A DNA stretch of 64,000 bases from Thalassospira lucentensis MCCC 1A00383 = DSM 14000 (GCF_000421265.1 NZ_ATWN01000001.1:186001-250000); one strand, 5' to 3'. Positions 38,994 to 48,304 are shown, counted from the stretch's first letter. The notes: generated by a model not told the origin, from the sequence alone. Numbers and translations: made by a program.

Positions 38994-39608
38994 TTACGCT
39001 TTGGTGTCTTCTTCGTTAGGAGCATCTGCAGAAGCTTCTTCTGGAACTTCTTCTTCGAAGAGTTCTTCAGCAGCTTCGAGAGCTTCTTCTTCTTCCGCTT
39101 CCATTTCCTCGATCGTGCCAAGAACAGCAGCACCTTTACGGAGCTGTTCAGCGGCATCTTCTTCGGAACGTGCAACGTTGGCAGTCACTTCGACAGCGAC
39201 TTCCGGATGCAGATTGATTTTGACCTGGTGCAGACCAAGGTTTTTGATCGGCTGATCAAGAACAACCTGGGTACGGGCAACAGTGAAACCTGCATCGGTT
39301 ACTGCGGTCGAGATATCACGTGCAGTTACCGAACCGTAAAGCTGGCCAACATCGGATGCCTGACGAACGAGGGTAACAGCAAGTTCACCCATGTTCTCGG
39401 CAACCGCTTCGGCTTCTTTGCGGCGGTCAAGGTTGTCAGCTTCGAGCTGTACTTTCTGTGCTTCAAACACGGAAAGGTTTGCTTTGGTTGCACGAAGGGC
39501 CATGCCCTGCGGCAGCAAGCGGTTGCGGGCGTGGCCCGGCTTGACAGTGACTACGTCACCCATCTGACCGAGTTTTTCTACCCGCTGGAGCAGAATAACT
39601 TCCATCAC
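38994..39608 (-). CDS. rplI: 50S ribosomal protein L9
   Basis: L9 begins [19 protein letters not shown], with the GxxNxLLPxGxA-like RNA-binding region [15 protein letters not shown]. The E. coli protein is 149 residues (recall). This one has 204, because residues beyond ~165 form a glutamate/alanine-rich low-complexity tail ([17 protein letters not shown]). The Shine-Dalgarno AGGAGG is strong, and the start overlaps the end of the DUF2232 gene by 4 bp. Confidence 0.96.
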   Translation of the reverse strand: MMEVILLQRVEKLGQMGDVVTVKPGHARNRLLPQGMALRATKANLSVFEAQKVQLEADNLDRRKEAEAVAENMGELAVTLVRQASDVGQLYGSVTARDISTAVTDAGFTVARTQVVLDQPIKNLGLHQVKINLHPEVAVEVTANVARSEEDAAEQLRKGAAVLGTIEEMEAEEEEALEAAEELFEEEVPEEASADAPNEEDTKA

Positions 39609-40543
39609 CGATCCTCCTCATTGCTACGGGTCATCGGTTCTTTCCCCCGCAGCCTGATTAAATGCTCAACAATTCCAAGTCCGGTGATCGCAACAAACGA
39701 CCAACTAGACAGAACCGCGACGATGTAGAACACCGTCAGAATCATACGTTTTTGCGGCCATCGGGCTGCCTGCCCGTGTACCAGCGCCAATCCCTGAAAC
39801 AGGAACGGCACCGCCAGTACCACCGCGACGTTTCGCGCCACATAGGCCAGAGAACCATCGGCAAAGCCGACCGTAAAACCAGCCACGGCAAACGCAAACA
39901 GCGACCATCCAGGCAGGGCAAAACTTGCCATTTTTGGTGTCGGACGCAGGTTTTTGCCTGCACGTACCAAAATTGCCTGTGCGATTGTTGCATTGGCAAA
40001 CAGCATAAGAAGCCAGCTCACCGCAGCAATCGCCGGGAAGTAAATCTTGAACATACCAATCAGACCCTGAACATCAGACGTCATAGGGACGCCCATTTCC
40101 GAGTATATCTGGCTCAGGAATTGCGAAACGAATTCCTGAATGTCCAAACCTTCCGCCGTCAGTGTTCCGGTAATGATAATCATCACCGTCGCGACCATGA
40201 CAGCCATGGCACTTACAACAACTCCGGAAGGAATAAAGGCAAGATTGCCGTTTTGATCCTTCCGAATGACCAGCGCCATGCGGGTCAACAACATCGCTGG
40301 TCCGGCAAACACGACCATAAAGACCGTGAAAGGCAGTAATCCCCCCAAAAGAACAAGGGCACTACATGCGGCAAATGCCGCAACCAGCAGGCGTTTGGGC
40401 CCTTGCCACAATCCCGTAAGGAAAAGCGGCAGATGCCCGAAATATGAAAGTAATAGCGCAACCGGATTACCCGAGAGAACCAGAAGAAACAGGACGGCAC
40501 TGCCAAGTCCCGAGCCAATAGCTATAAGGGTGTCACGTTGCAT
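39605..40543 (-). CDS. DUF2232-family membrane protein
   Basis: A 312-residue protein with about eight hydrophobic helices and no catalytic motif that I recognise. DUF2232 proteins are found between rpsR and rplI in alphaproteobacteria, which fits here. Translational coupling to rplI (ATGA overlap) is visible. The function is unknown; distant similarity to YbbN/S-component-like transporter folds has been suggested for relatives, and I cannot judge that from sequence. Confidence 0.85.
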   Translation of the reverse strand: MQRDTLIAIGSGLGSAVLFLLVLSGNPVALLLSYFGHLPLFLTGLWQGPKRLLVAAFAACSALVLLGGLLPFTVFMVVFAGPAMLLTRMALVIRKDQNGNLAFIPSGVVVSAMAVMVATVMIIITGTLTAEGLDIQEFVSQFLSQIYSEMGVPMTSDVQGLIGMFKIYFPAIAAVSWLLMLFANATIAQAILVRAGKNLRPTPKMASFALPGWSLFAFAVAGFTVGFADGSLAYVARNVAVVLAVPFLFQGLALVHGQAARWPQKRMILTVFYIVAVLSSWSFVAITGLGIVEHLIRLRGKEPMTRSNEEDR

Positions 40544-40590
40544 TATTTACTCCCGACCCGAGACCATAAACGGGTCTCTTGCCGACTGAC

Positions 40591-40824
40591 TTAAACCTGA
40601 TCGGAATAAGGCAGCAGCGCCAGGAAGCGTGCACGTTTAATGGCTTTTGCCAGTTCGCGCTGCTTCTTGGCCGAAACCGCAGTGATACGGCTCGGAACGA
40701 TTTTGCCGCGTTCGGAAACGAAACGCTGCAGCAGTTTGACATCTTTGTAGTCAATCTTCGGCGCATCCGCACCCGAGAACGGGCAGGTTTTGCGACGACG
40801 GAAAAACAGACGACGTCCAGCCAT
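40591..40824 (-). CDS. rpsR: 30S ribosomal protein S18
   Basis: 77 residues. [10 protein letters not shown] at the N-terminus and [20 protein letters not shown] are standard S18 blocks. S18 forms a dimer with S6 on the 30S platform. The gene lies 22 bp downstream of rpsF and has GAGGAG upstream. Confidence 0.97.
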   Translation of the reverse strand: MAGRRLFFRRRKTCPFSGADAPKIDYKDVKLLQRFVSERGKIVPSRITAVSAKKQRELAKAIKRARFLALLPYSDQV

Positions 40825-40846
40825 AATATATTCTCCTCGCTATCTG

Positions 40847-41224
40847 TTAGCCGTGCTGACGGGGACCGCCGCGACGATTACCGCCTCGACCGCCGCGCTC
40901 GTCGCGGTTACGCAGAATTGCTGACTGTTCTTCTTCGAACTCGTCAACTTTGACAGTCATCTGACGCAGAACGTCTTCGTTCAGGCGCATCTGACGCTCA
41001 TATTCCGCGATCGTTGCGTGGTCGGCTTCAATCTGGAAGAGAGTATAGTGGCCTTTGCGGTTCTTCTTGACACGGTATGTCAGGGAACGCAGACCCCAAT
41101 ATTCGGTTTTAGCAATCTTGCCGCCGAGACCTTCAACGGTCTGGACCAGCTTTTCGTTCAGGCTTTCGACCTGTGCGGTCGAGAAGTCCTGACGTGCGAT
41201 GAACACGCTTTCGTACTTGCTCAT
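40847..41224 (-). CDS. rpsF: 30S ribosomal protein S6
   Basis: 125 residues, beginning MSKYESVFIARQDFSTAQVE, with the GGKIAKTEYWGLRSLTYRVKK core. The tail is rich in Arg and Gly (RDERGGRGGNRRGG). The ATG at 41224 has AGGAG seven bases upstream, so the longer frame is not used. First gene of the rpsF-rpsR-DUF2232-rplI operon. Confidence 0.97.
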   Translation of the reverse strand: MSKYESVFIARQDFSTAQVESLNEKLVQTVEGLGGKIAKTEYWGLRSLTYRVKKNRKGHYTLFQIEADHATIAEYERQMRLNEDVLRQMTVKVDEFEEEQSAILRNRDERGGRGGNRRGGPRQHG

Positions 41225-41324
41225 AATACTCCTAATCACTCCTTGTGGCTTATCTCTTCCCAACATGACCTCATGTCATGCAGGCATAGCCGGGCAATCC
41301 CGGCAAGGAGCCGTGAGACGGCGG
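41225..41324 (-). ncRNA. Structured rpsF leader with three hairpins
   Basis: Three hairpins lie between promoter and start: CATGAC/GTCATG (41264-41280), GCCGGG/CCCGGC (41289-41304) and GCCGT/ACGGC (41310-41322). S6:S18-binding leaders that autoregulate this operon are known in other bacteria. Whether this is one of them is inference. Confidence 0.35.
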
Positions 41325-41352
41325 AATATACACTTTTCGCCCATTAGTGCAA
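41325..41352 (-). promoter_or_regulatory. rpsF operon promoter
   Basis: On the minus strand TTGCAC (41352-41347), a 16-base spacer and TATATT (41330-41325) match a sigma-70 promoter well. Transcription would start near 41318. Confidence 0.6.
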
Positions 41353-41670
41353 CGCCAAATACACCTTTTCCACAAGTAGGCGTCAGGATCGCAATTTGGA
41401 CGCAACGCGTGCGTTTGCGTATGTTTCAGCCTTCTATGCACGTCTTTGTAAGAGTTGCACTTTCCTAAGGTCGGTTATGCGTGAAGTGGTTCACACTTGA
41501 AACAAAAAGTTCAAGGGAGTAGGCCTGTTAGCATTCGCTGGTCCGGTAATTCTCGCTTCCTGTTGGTTGTCCCCGTTGAAATCACGGGGGCCGTTATACC
41601 AAACCGGGGCGGGTGTTTTGTGTGTTAATGCCGAACCAAAGCATTGTCTTTTATTACCCGTGGTTTTGTG

Positions 41671-43464
41671 ATGGTAGAACCCACAATTGATGCTGCGTCC
41701 TCACGCAGGGCATCTATGCTAAGTCTTTGTATGCTGGCACTTGTGGTCGGCGTGGTCACAGGTTATGGCGCGGTTGTTTTCCGTGCGCTTGTCGCGCTTA
41801 TTCATAACGTCGCCTTTTACGGCGTCTTTTCCATTAATTATGATGCAAATCTGCTGACAGCGCCCAGCACCTGGGGCCCTTTGGTCATTCTGGTGCCGGT
41901 CATCGGTGGTTTGTTCGTTGTTTTTCTTGTTAATACATTCGCGCCAGAAGCCAAAGGCCATGGGGTGCCCGAGGTGATGAACGCCATTTATTTCGAACAG
42001 GGCCGTATTCGCCCGATGGTGGCGTTGGTCAAGTCGGTTGCATCTTCGCTTTCCATCGGGACCGGGGCATCGGTCGGGCGTGAAGGCCCGATCATTCAGA
42101 TCGGCTCTTCGCTGGGATCCAGCATTGCGCAAATGTTCAACTTGCAAACCGGGCAACGCATCACATTGCTTGCCGCCGGGGCTGGGGCCGGAATTGCGGC
42201 AACATTTAATACGCCACTTGGTGCGGTGCTATTTGCCATCGAACTGATGATGCCAGAAGTTTCAACGCGCACATTCCTGCCGGTCGTGATTGCCACCGGG
42301 GCGGCGACCTATATCGGACGCATTTCGTTTGGTTTGGCACCCGCGTTCGAGGTGCCATTGGCCGCCGTGCCACAGGTCTCGGCCGTCGATCTTCAGGCGC
42401 TGATTGTTTATGTTGTTCTTGGTGTGTTGTGTGGGATTGCGGCTTGGGCGTTGATCCGTTCCATGCTGGTGACCAGCACCTTGTTTAAAAAGATGCCGGG
42501 CAACGATTATACCCGCCATGCTGTTGGTATGCTGTCGATCGGCATTCTGATGTATGTTTTGCTGCTGACGGGCGGCAATTACTATGTCGACGGTGTGGGG
42601 TATGGGGTCATTCAGGAAATCCTGCGTGGAACGATGACGTCCTTGCCGTTGCTGGTGATCCTGTTCTTTGCCAAACTTTATGCGACATCTGTCAGCATTG
42701 GTTCTGGGGCATCTGGTGGTGTTTTCTCGCCGTCGTTGTTTGTCGGTGCGACCCTTGGGGCTGCTGTCGGTGTTGTCGGCAACATGATCTTCCCGGATGC
42801 GGGCATTACGCCGGTTGAATTTGCGCTTGTGGGTATGGGCGGCGTTGTCGCGGCGGGTACTGGTGCGGCCATGACCGCGATCATCATGATTTTCGAGATG
42901 ACCCGCGACTATAATATTATTGTGCCACTGGTTGTTGCGGTTGCGATTGCGCTTGGCTTCCGCCGGATGATCATCTCTGAGACGATCTATACATCCAAAC
43001 TTGTGTTGCGTGGTCGTCACATTCCAAAGGAACGTCACAGCAACATGTTTATGGTCCACCCGGTGCGCGAAATCATGACATCCGATCAGATTTATATCGA
43101 TGCATCTTTACGTGTTTCTGAAGTGATCGAGAAGATTGGTCCATCACCTGTGGCAAAACCGCTTGTTGTGATGGAAGGGGGGCGTATTGCAGGTGTTATT
43201 CCTGACGTCACGGCGCTGTACGCGGTTGCAGGCGATCAGGGACACAAGGCACTTAAGGAAGTGATCAAGGAAGACTTCGTTGTCGTGGTTGATGATATGA
43301 ATATGTATGACGTGATCAAGCGCATGGAACGCCGTAAGGCACGCGCTGCTGTCGTCGTCAGGCCGTGCCGCGGGGTGCCACGTCAGGACGATATTCGCGG
43401 CGTGATTACGAAGTCGCATATCGCGGACAGCGTTGTTTCAAGCATGCAGCACTATATCGGCTAA
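41671..43464 (+). CDS. ClC-family chloride channel/antiporter with C-terminal CBS domains
   Basis: A protein of about 597 residues. The ClC core shows GHGVPEVMNAIY and GREGPIIQIGSS, with the gating glutamate near residue 138, and GSGASGGVFSPSLFVGATLG. That gating glutamate is typical of Cl-/H+ exchangers. About 150 C-terminal residues carry two CBS motifs (VREIMTSDQIYIDASLRVSE onward), which may bind adenosine nucleotides. The start is uncertain: a TTG at 41644 or the ATG at 41671, neither with a clear Shine-Dalgarno. It is monocistronic, with a terminator at 43518. Confidence 0.93.
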   Translation: MVEPTIDAASSRRASMLSLCMLALVVGVVTGYGAVVFRALVALIHNVAFYGVFSINYDANLLTAPSTWGPLVILVPVIGGLFVVFLVNTFAPEAKGHGVPEVMNAIYFEQGRIRPMVALVKSVASSLSIGTGASVGREGPIIQIGSSLGSSIAQMFNLQTGQRITLLAAGAGAGIAATFNTPLGAVLFAIELMMPEVSTRTFLPVVIATGAATYIGRISFGLAPAFEVPLAAVPQVSAVDLQALIVYVVLGVLCGIAAWALIRSMLVTSTLFKKMPGNDYTRHAVGMLSIGILMYVLLLTGGNYYVDGVGYGVIQEILRGTMTSLPLLVILFFAKLYATSVSIGSGASGGVFSPSLFVGATLGAAVGVVGNMIFPDAGITPVEFALVGMGGVVAAGTGAAMTAIIMIFEMTRDYNIIVPLVVAVAIALGFRRMIISETIYTSKLVLRGRHIPKERHSNMFMVHPVREIMTSDQIYIDASLRVSEVIEKIGPSPVAKPLVVMEGGRIAGVIPDVTALYAVAGDQGHKALKEVIKEDFVVVVDDMNMYDVIKRMERRKARAAVVVRPCRGVPRQDDIRGVITKSHIADSVVSSMQHYIG

Positions 43465-43517
43465 TCAGTTCATAAAGTGCACGAATTTGTGCGCTGCATG
43501 ATAGACAGTTCTTCGAG

Positions 43518-43557
43518 AAAGGCAGCGAGCATGTCATACATGTTCGCTGCCTTTTGA
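43518..43557 (+). terminator. Terminator after the ClC gene
   Basis: AAAGGCAGCGA (43518-43528) pairs with TCGCTGCCTTT (43544-43554), with an inner CATG/CATG pair, followed by TTTTG. Confidence 0.85.
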
Positions 43558-43631
43558 CTTGAAATCATGAAATTTCCTGCCACCTTGGTGTCAAGGTGTG
43601 TATGTGACGAGCCAAAAAGCCGTATCTGTTC

Positions 43632-43659
43632 TTGACAGTCGGGGCGGGCACGGTATCAA
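43632..43659 (+). promoter_or_regulatory. fabD promoter
   Basis: TTGACA (43632-43637), a 16-base spacer and TATCAA. A CCTCAA/TTGAGG hairpin (43665-43678) lies near the start of the transcript. Confidence 0.55.
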
Positions 43660-43731
43660 GAGGGCCTCAATTTTGAGGGGCCGATATTCGGCGCAGCCTT
43701 CGCATAAGCTGACAAAGGTATATTAAGTATA

Positions 43732-44673
43732 ATGACACGCGCACTCGTTTTCCCCGGTCAGGGGTCGCAAGCGGTAGGTATGGGCAAGGAACTGGCGGAA
43801 GCATTCCCGGTTGCCCGCGAAGTTTTTCAGGAAATTGATGACGCGCTTTCACAGAAATTAAGCGCGCTGATGTTTGAGGGGCCGGAAAATGAACTGACCC
43901 TGACGGAAAATGCACAGCCTGCGCTGATGGCTGTCAGTCTTGCTGTTACCCGCGTTCTGGAAAACGAAGGTGGCTTCACGCTGACCGACAAATGCGATCT
44001 GGTCGCGGGGCATTCGCTTGGTGAGTATTCAGCACTTGCTGCGGCGGGGACTTTTGCGGTTGCCGATACGGCACGTCTTTTGAAAATTCGTGGTCAAGCC
44101 ATGCAGGCCGCAGTTCCAGTTGGTGTCGGTGCAATGGCAGCCCTTTTGGGGCTGGACTTTGCCGATGCGGTTGCTGTGGCTGAGGAAGCTGCACAGGGCG
44201 AAGTTTGCACCGCCGCGAATGACAATGCCAATGGACAAGTCGTCGTATCTGGTCATAAGGCTGCTGTTGAACGCGCGATTGAAATTGCTAAGGAAAAAGG
44301 TGCCAAGCGCGCCGTTCTTCTGCCGGTGTCTGCTCCTTTCCATTGCTCGTTGATGCAGCCAGCGGCTGATCGTATGGCCGAGGCCCTTGCCGAAGTGGCG
44401 ATGAATGCGCCCGGTAAGCCGGTTGTTGCGAATGTTACGGCAGAAAAAACTGACAATCCGGAAACCATTCGTAAACTCCTTGTGGAGCAGGTTTGCGGGA
44501 CCGTGCGCTGGCGCGAGTCTGTTCTTTATATGAAGACACAGGGTATTACCGATCTTGTCGAGATTGGCGCGGGCAAGGTTTTGACGGGAATGGTACGTCG
44601 TATCGACCGCGACCTGACCGGCACTTCGGTAAATGGACCGGCTGATATCGAAGCATTCCTCGGCACTTTGTAA
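43732..44673 (+). CDS. fabD: Malonyl-CoA:ACP transacylase
   Basis: FabD loads malonate onto ACP for fatty-acid synthesis. It begins ALVFPGQGSQAVGMG, has the nucleophile Ser in GHSLGEYSALAAAG (about residue 95) and a catalytic His in SAPFHCSLM. At 313 residues it is full length. First gene of fabD-fabG-acpP-fabF. Confidence 0.96.
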   Translation: MTRALVFPGQGSQAVGMGKELAEAFPVAREVFQEIDDALSQKLSALMFEGPENELTLTENAQPALMAVSLAVTRVLENEGGFTLTDKCDLVAGHSLGEYSALAAAGTFAVADTARLLKIRGQAMQAAVPVGVGAMAALLGLDFADAVAVAEEAAQGEVCTAANDNANGQVVVSGHKAAVERAIEIAKEKGAKRAVLLPVSAPFHCSLMQPAADRMAEALAEVAMNAPGKPVVANVTAEKTDNPETIRKLLVEQVCGTVRWRESVLYMKTQGITDLVEIGAGKVLTGMVRRIDRDLTGTSVNGPADIEAFLGTL

Positions 44674-44716
44674 AAGTGTCGTGACCACGACGAACCCAAA
44701 AAGGGAAAGAAAGTTT

Positions 44717-45457
44717 ATGTTTGATCTTGCAGGGAAAACCGCACTTGTAACTGGTGCCACGGGTGGCATTGGTGGCGAAATCGCCAAGGTTTTGGCGCAG
44801 GCCGGTGCGAAGGTTGCTCTGTCGGGGACCCGTGCGGAACGTCTCGAAGCGGTTGCCGCCGAGATCGGTGAAAACGCCGTTGTTGTTCCAGCGAACCTTT
44901 CGGATACAGAATCGGTTGACGGTTTGATCAAGGCGGCTGAAGAAGCCCTTGGTGGTCAGCTGGATATTCTGGTCAATAATGCCGGCATTACCCGCGATCA
45001 GCTTGCGATGCGTCTGAAAGACGAAGACTGGCAGGCGGTTCTTGATGTGAACCTGACATCTGCATTCAAGCTTGCACGGAATTCTTTGCGTGGCATGATG
45101 AAGCGCCGTCATGGTCGTGTCATCAACATTACGTCGATTGTTGGCGTCACGGGGAATCCGGGACAGGCAAACTACGCGGCGGCGAAGGCAGGCATGATTG
45201 GCTGGTCAAAATCGATGGCACAGGAAGTTGCTGCGCGCGGTATTACGATTAACTGTGTTGCACCGGGGTTCATCACCACGGCAATGACCGAAGAGCTCGG
45301 TGATGCGCAGAAAGAGAAACTTTTGGCAGGCATTCCTGCCGGTCGCATGGGCGACAGCAAAGAGATCGCAGCAGCGGTTCTGTTTCTTGCCAGTGACGAA
45401 GCTTCATATGTCACAGGACAGACCTTGCATGTGAATGGCGGAATGGCGATGATTTAA
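44717..45457 (+). CDS. fabG: 3-oxoacyl-ACP reductase
   Basis: A 246-residue SDR that reduces beta-ketoacyl-ACP with NADPH. TGATGGIGGEIA is the nucleotide loop, NNAGITRDQLAMRL the family NNAG block, and YAAAK the catalytic pair. The conventional start MFDLAGKTALVTG at 44717 has AAGGGAAAG upstream. It follows fabD by 43 bp. Confidence 0.96.
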   Translation: MFDLAGKTALVTGATGGIGGEIAKVLAQAGAKVALSGTRAERLEAVAAEIGENAVVVPANLSDTESVDGLIKAAEEALGGQLDILVNNAGITRDQLAMRLKDEDWQAVLDVNLTSAFKLARNSLRGMMKRRHGRVINITSIVGVTGNPGQANYAAAKAGMIGWSKSMAQEVAARGITINCVAPGFITTAMTEELGDAQKEKLLAGIPAGRMGDSKEIAAAVLFLASDEASYVTGQTLHVNGGMAMI

Positions 45458-45480
45458 CCCGTTGCGGGTTGCTTGCTTTT
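45456..45480 (+). terminator. Weak terminator at the end of fabG
   Basis: AACCCG-TTG-CGGGTT overlaps the stop codon, and a broken T-run (GCTTGCTTTT) follows. Partial termination before the separate acpP promoter is plausible. Confidence 0.4.
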
Positions 45481-45498
45481 CTGTTTAAAAGAGGCCGC

Positions 45499-45504
45499 TA
45501 TAAA
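45499..45504 (+). promoter_or_regulatory. acpP -10 element
   Basis: TATAAA at 45499-45504 puts a transcript start near 45511, just before the first leader hairpin. No good -35 hexamer is seen. Confidence 0.45.
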
Positions 45505-45511
45505 AAATCTT

Positions 45512-45618
45512 GAAACCGGCAATGGGTATTGTCGGTTTCCGGTCCCAGGAAGTTCCTTCAATAGGGGGAGCAGACCGGGACCACGCAAACGATAACTGAC
45601 AGAAAACCTATTGAAGGA
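45512..45618 (+). ncRNA. Structured acpP leader covering the Shine-Dalgarno (riboregulator candidate)
   Basis: Hairpin 1: GAAACCG with CGGTTTC and an inner CAAT/ATTG (45512-45539). Helix A: GGTCCC (45541-45546) with GGGACC (45577-45582). Helix B: CCTTCAATAGG (45555-45565) with CCTATTGAAGG (45607-45617), 11 perfect pairs that bury the AAGGA Shine-Dalgarno. A and B interlace, forming a pseudoknot or alternatives. No described RNA family is recognised. Confidence 0.5.
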
Positions 45619-45626
45619 TTTGAGCT

Positions 45627-45863
45627 ATGAGTGATGTCGCAGATCGCGTGAAGAAGATCGTTGTCGAACACCTTGGTGTTGAAGAAGACAAGGTCACTGA
45701 AAACGCCAGCTTCATCGACGATCTGGGCGCAGACAGCCTGGACACTGTCGAGCTGGTTATGGCGTTTGAAGAAGAATTTGGTTGTGAAATCCCTGATGAC
45801 GCAGCCGAGAAAATTCTGACCGTCAAAGACGCGATTGACTTCATCGAAAAAGCTAACAGCTAA
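45627..45863 (+). CDS. acpP: Acyl carrier protein
   Basis: A 78-residue acidic four-helix carrier of fatty-acid intermediates. Ser37 in [10 protein letters not shown] receives the phosphopantetheine arm. AAGGA lies eight bases upstream of the ATG but is inside a predicted 11-bp helix. The gene has its own -10 and leader between fabG and fabF, in line with ACP being needed in large and regulated amounts. Confidence 0.97.
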   Translation: MSDVADRVKKIVVEHLGVEEDKVTENASFIDDLGADSLDTVELVMAFEEEFGCEIPDDAAEKILTVKDAIDFIEKANS

Positions 45864-45950
45864 TTTTGCTGTGAGACATGGGCGCCAGAGGGCATCCTCA
45901 GGCGCCCTTTTCGTCTTTGCTGGATTCATAAAATAAAGGCGTAGTGCGGG

Positions 45951-47210
45951 ATGAGACGCGTAGTTGTTACCGGTATTGGTGCTGTTACACCGCTTGCAAG
46001 CGGCGCACAGAACACGTGGCAGAAACTGCTGGCTGGCCAATCTGGAATCAAGAACATCGATACTTTCGATGTGTCCGATATCCCTGCAAAGATCGCGGGA
46101 CTTGTGCCACGTGGTCAGGGTGACGGACTTTTCAACGCGGAAGATCATGTCTCAGTTAAAGACATGAAGAAAATGGACGATTTTATCGTCTATGGGATTG
46201 CTGCGGCCGATCAGGCTCTTGCCGATTCCGGTTGGAAACCCGAAACCGACGAAGATCAGGAAAATACTGGTGTTCTGATTGGTTCAGGTATCGGGGGTCT
46301 TCCAAAGATCTCTGAAGCCACCGAGTTGGTTAATAACGGCAAAACCCGCCGCGTCAGCCCATTCTTCATTCCGTCTTGCCTGATCAATCTGGTCTCTGGC
46401 CAGGTATCGATCAAACACGGTCTTAAAGGCCCGAACCACGCTGTTGTTACAGCATGTTCGACCGGTGCACACGCCATTGGCGACGCATCGCGCATGATCA
46501 TGCTTGGTGATGCCGATGTGATGGTTGCTGGCGGTGCAGAAGCTGCAGTTTGCCGTCTTGGCATGGCTGGCTTTGCTGCTGCCCGTGCACTTTCAACCGG
46601 TTACAACGATACCCCGACCGAAGCGTCGCGTCCGTGGGACGAAGGACGCGACGGTTTCGTCATGGGCGAAGGTGCTGGTTGTGTGGTGCTTGAAGAATAC
46701 GAGCACGCCAAGGCACGTGGTGCACGAATTTACGCCGAAGTCGGCGGTTACGGCATGTCGGGCGACGCCTATCACATCACGGCTCCGGCTGCGGATGGGA
46801 ATGGTGGTTTCCGCTCGATGCGCAATGCGTTGCGCAATGCCGGTGTGAACCCGGAAGACGTCGACTATGTGAATGCTCATGGTACGTCGACTCCGTTGGG
46901 TGATGAAATTGAACTGGGTGCGGTCAAGCGTCTGTTTGGTGATCACTCATCGAAACTTTCGATGTCATCGACGAAATCGGCAACCGGTCACCTGCTGGGT
47001 GCGGCTGGCGCGATTGAAGCTGTGTTCTCGATCCTTGCGATCTACGAAGGTGTGGTTGCACCGACCCTGAACCTGCAAAATCCGTCTGAAGCCTGCAAAG
47101 GTATGGATCTGGTTCCGCTTGAGGCCAAGCAGCGTAAGGTAAACGTCGCATTGTCGAACTCGTTCGGCTTTGGCGGTACCAACGCATCGCTGGTGTTCAA
47201 GGGCGTCTAA
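45951..47210 (+). CDS. fabF: Beta-ketoacyl-ACP synthase II
   Basis: FabF condenses malonyl-ACP with acyl-ACP to elongate fatty acids. The 419-residue thiolase-fold protein has nucleophile Cys in ACSTGAHAIG (about residue 168), the His in NAHGTSTPLGD and the Lys/His in KSATGHLLGAAG. It follows acpP by 87 bp. Confidence 0.97.
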   Translation: MRRVVVTGIGAVTPLASGAQNTWQKLLAGQSGIKNIDTFDVSDIPAKIAGLVPRGQGDGLFNAEDHVSVKDMKKMDDFIVYGIAAADQALADSGWKPETDEDQENTGVLIGSGIGGLPKISEATELVNNGKTRRVSPFFIPSCLINLVSGQVSIKHGLKGPNHAVVTACSTGAHAIGDASRMIMLGDADVMVAGGAEAAVCRLGMAGFAAARALSTGYNDTPTEASRPWDEGRDGFVMGEGAGCVVLEEYEHAKARGARIYAEVGGYGMSGDAYHITAPAADGNGGFRSMRNALRNAGVNPEDVDYVNAHGTSTPLGDEIELGAVKRLFGDHSSKLSMSSTKSATGHLLGAAGAIEAVFSILAIYEGVVAPTLNLQNPSEACKGMDLVPLEAKQRKVNVALSNSFGFGGTNASLVFKGV

Positions 47211-47243
47211 AACAGCAGATCCAACCTTACCGGGAGCTATCCC

Positions 47244-48218
47244 TTGAAGCGTTTTCTGCTTGTTCTTGGCTTTTTATGCATCACCGCCGCTCTCACCATT
47301 GGTGGGGCGGCGGTGTATGTTTATGTGCAATACACGTCACCAAGCAAACTTGTGCAGGGCAGCGACATCATCATCCCGCAAGGGACGGGGGTGCGCGGTA
47401 TTGCCGAAATTTTCCAACGTGAACAGATTGTCGAAGAACCTTTGATCTTTTTGGCCGGGGTGCGTGTCGCCGGGCTGGATCGTTCTTTGCGTGCGGGCGA
47501 ATATCATTTTCCCGCCCGGGTCAGTCCCCGTCAGGCCGCGGAGATTCTGGCAAGTGGTGAGACCGTTCGACGGTTCGTTACCATCCCCGAAGGGTTGAGA
47601 TCAGGAGAAATCATTGACCGGATCAATCTGGTCGATGGTCTGACCGGTGATATCGCCGATATCCCCAAGGACGGGACCCTGTTGCCCGAAACCTACCAGT
47701 TCTCATACGGTGATACGAAGCAAAGCATCATTGATCGGATGCGAGCTGCGCATGATGCGCTGGTCGATGAACTATGGCCGGGCCGGGATTCGGAGCTTCC
47801 ATTCGATACCATTAACGAAGCGATTGTTCTGGCGTCGATTGTGGAACGCGAAACAGGAGTGGCGGCCGAACGTGGACGCGTGGCGGGGGTTTTTGTCAAC
47901 CGCCTAAACCGCAACATGCGGCTTCAATCTGATCCGACGGTGGCCTATGCGGTTAGTCCGAAAAAACGTCTTGATCGCGCTTTGACCCGTAACGATCTTC
48001 GTTTTGAAAGCCCGTATAATACTTATGTCACCGCCGGGTTGCCGCCATCGCCGATTACCAACCCGGGCCGTGATGCGATTTATGCGGTTTTACATCCGTC
48101 GGAAACAGAAGATATTTATTTCGTGGCGGATGGCACAGGCGGTCATGCCTTTGCCCGCACCCTTGACGAGCATAATCGCAATGTTGCCAAATGGCGGCGC
48201 CTGCGTGACAGCCAGTAA
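47244..48218 (+). CDS. mltG: Endolytic murein transglycosylase MltG
   Basis: A YceG-family enzyme that cuts nascent glycan strands and so sets their length. One N-terminal membrane helix (FLLVLGFLCITAALTIGGAA) precedes a periplasmic LysM-like segment and the catalytic domain. The catalytic Glu lies in ASIVERETGV (about residue 201). 324 residues. The TTG start is supported by GGGAG nine bases upstream. The order fabF-mltG is common in proteobacteria. Confidence 0.95.
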   Translation: MKRFLLVLGFLCITAALTIGGAAVYVYVQYTSPSKLVQGSDIIIPQGTGVRGIAEIFQREQIVEEPLIFLAGVRVAGLDRSLRAGEYHFPARVSPRQAAEILASGETVRRFVTIPEGLRSGEIIDRINLVDGLTGDIADIPKDGTLLPETYQFSYGDTKQSIIDRMRAAHDALVDELWPGRDSELPFDTINEAIVLASIVERETGVAAERGRVAGVFVNRLNRNMRLQSDPTVAYAVSPKKRLDRALTRNDLRFESPYNTYVTAGLPPSPITNPGRDAIYAVLHPSETEDIYFVADGTGGHAFARTLDEHNRNVAKWRRLRDSQ

Positions 48219-48272
48219 GGTAATCTAGTCTAGTCTTCGTCAAACGATGTTCGATGCTGAAAATCGATAAAA

Positions 48273-48304
48273 AAAGGCGGTCTCTTAAAAAGACCGCCTT
48301 TGTC
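48273..48304 (+). terminator. Terminator after mltG
   Basis: AAAGGCGGTCT pairs with AGACCGCCTTT around CTTAAAA, followed by G and T residues. An A-run on the left suits termination of the convergent minus-strand SDR gene too. Confidence 0.85.

Noticed and set aside
42262-43059. 265-residue frame opposite the ClC gene
   Set aside because: Composition rich in His, Arg and Asn, as expected from the antisense of a membrane protein gene.
44029-44931. 300-residue frame opposite fabD and fabG
   Set aside because: Spans the junction of two well-identified genes and has no family features.
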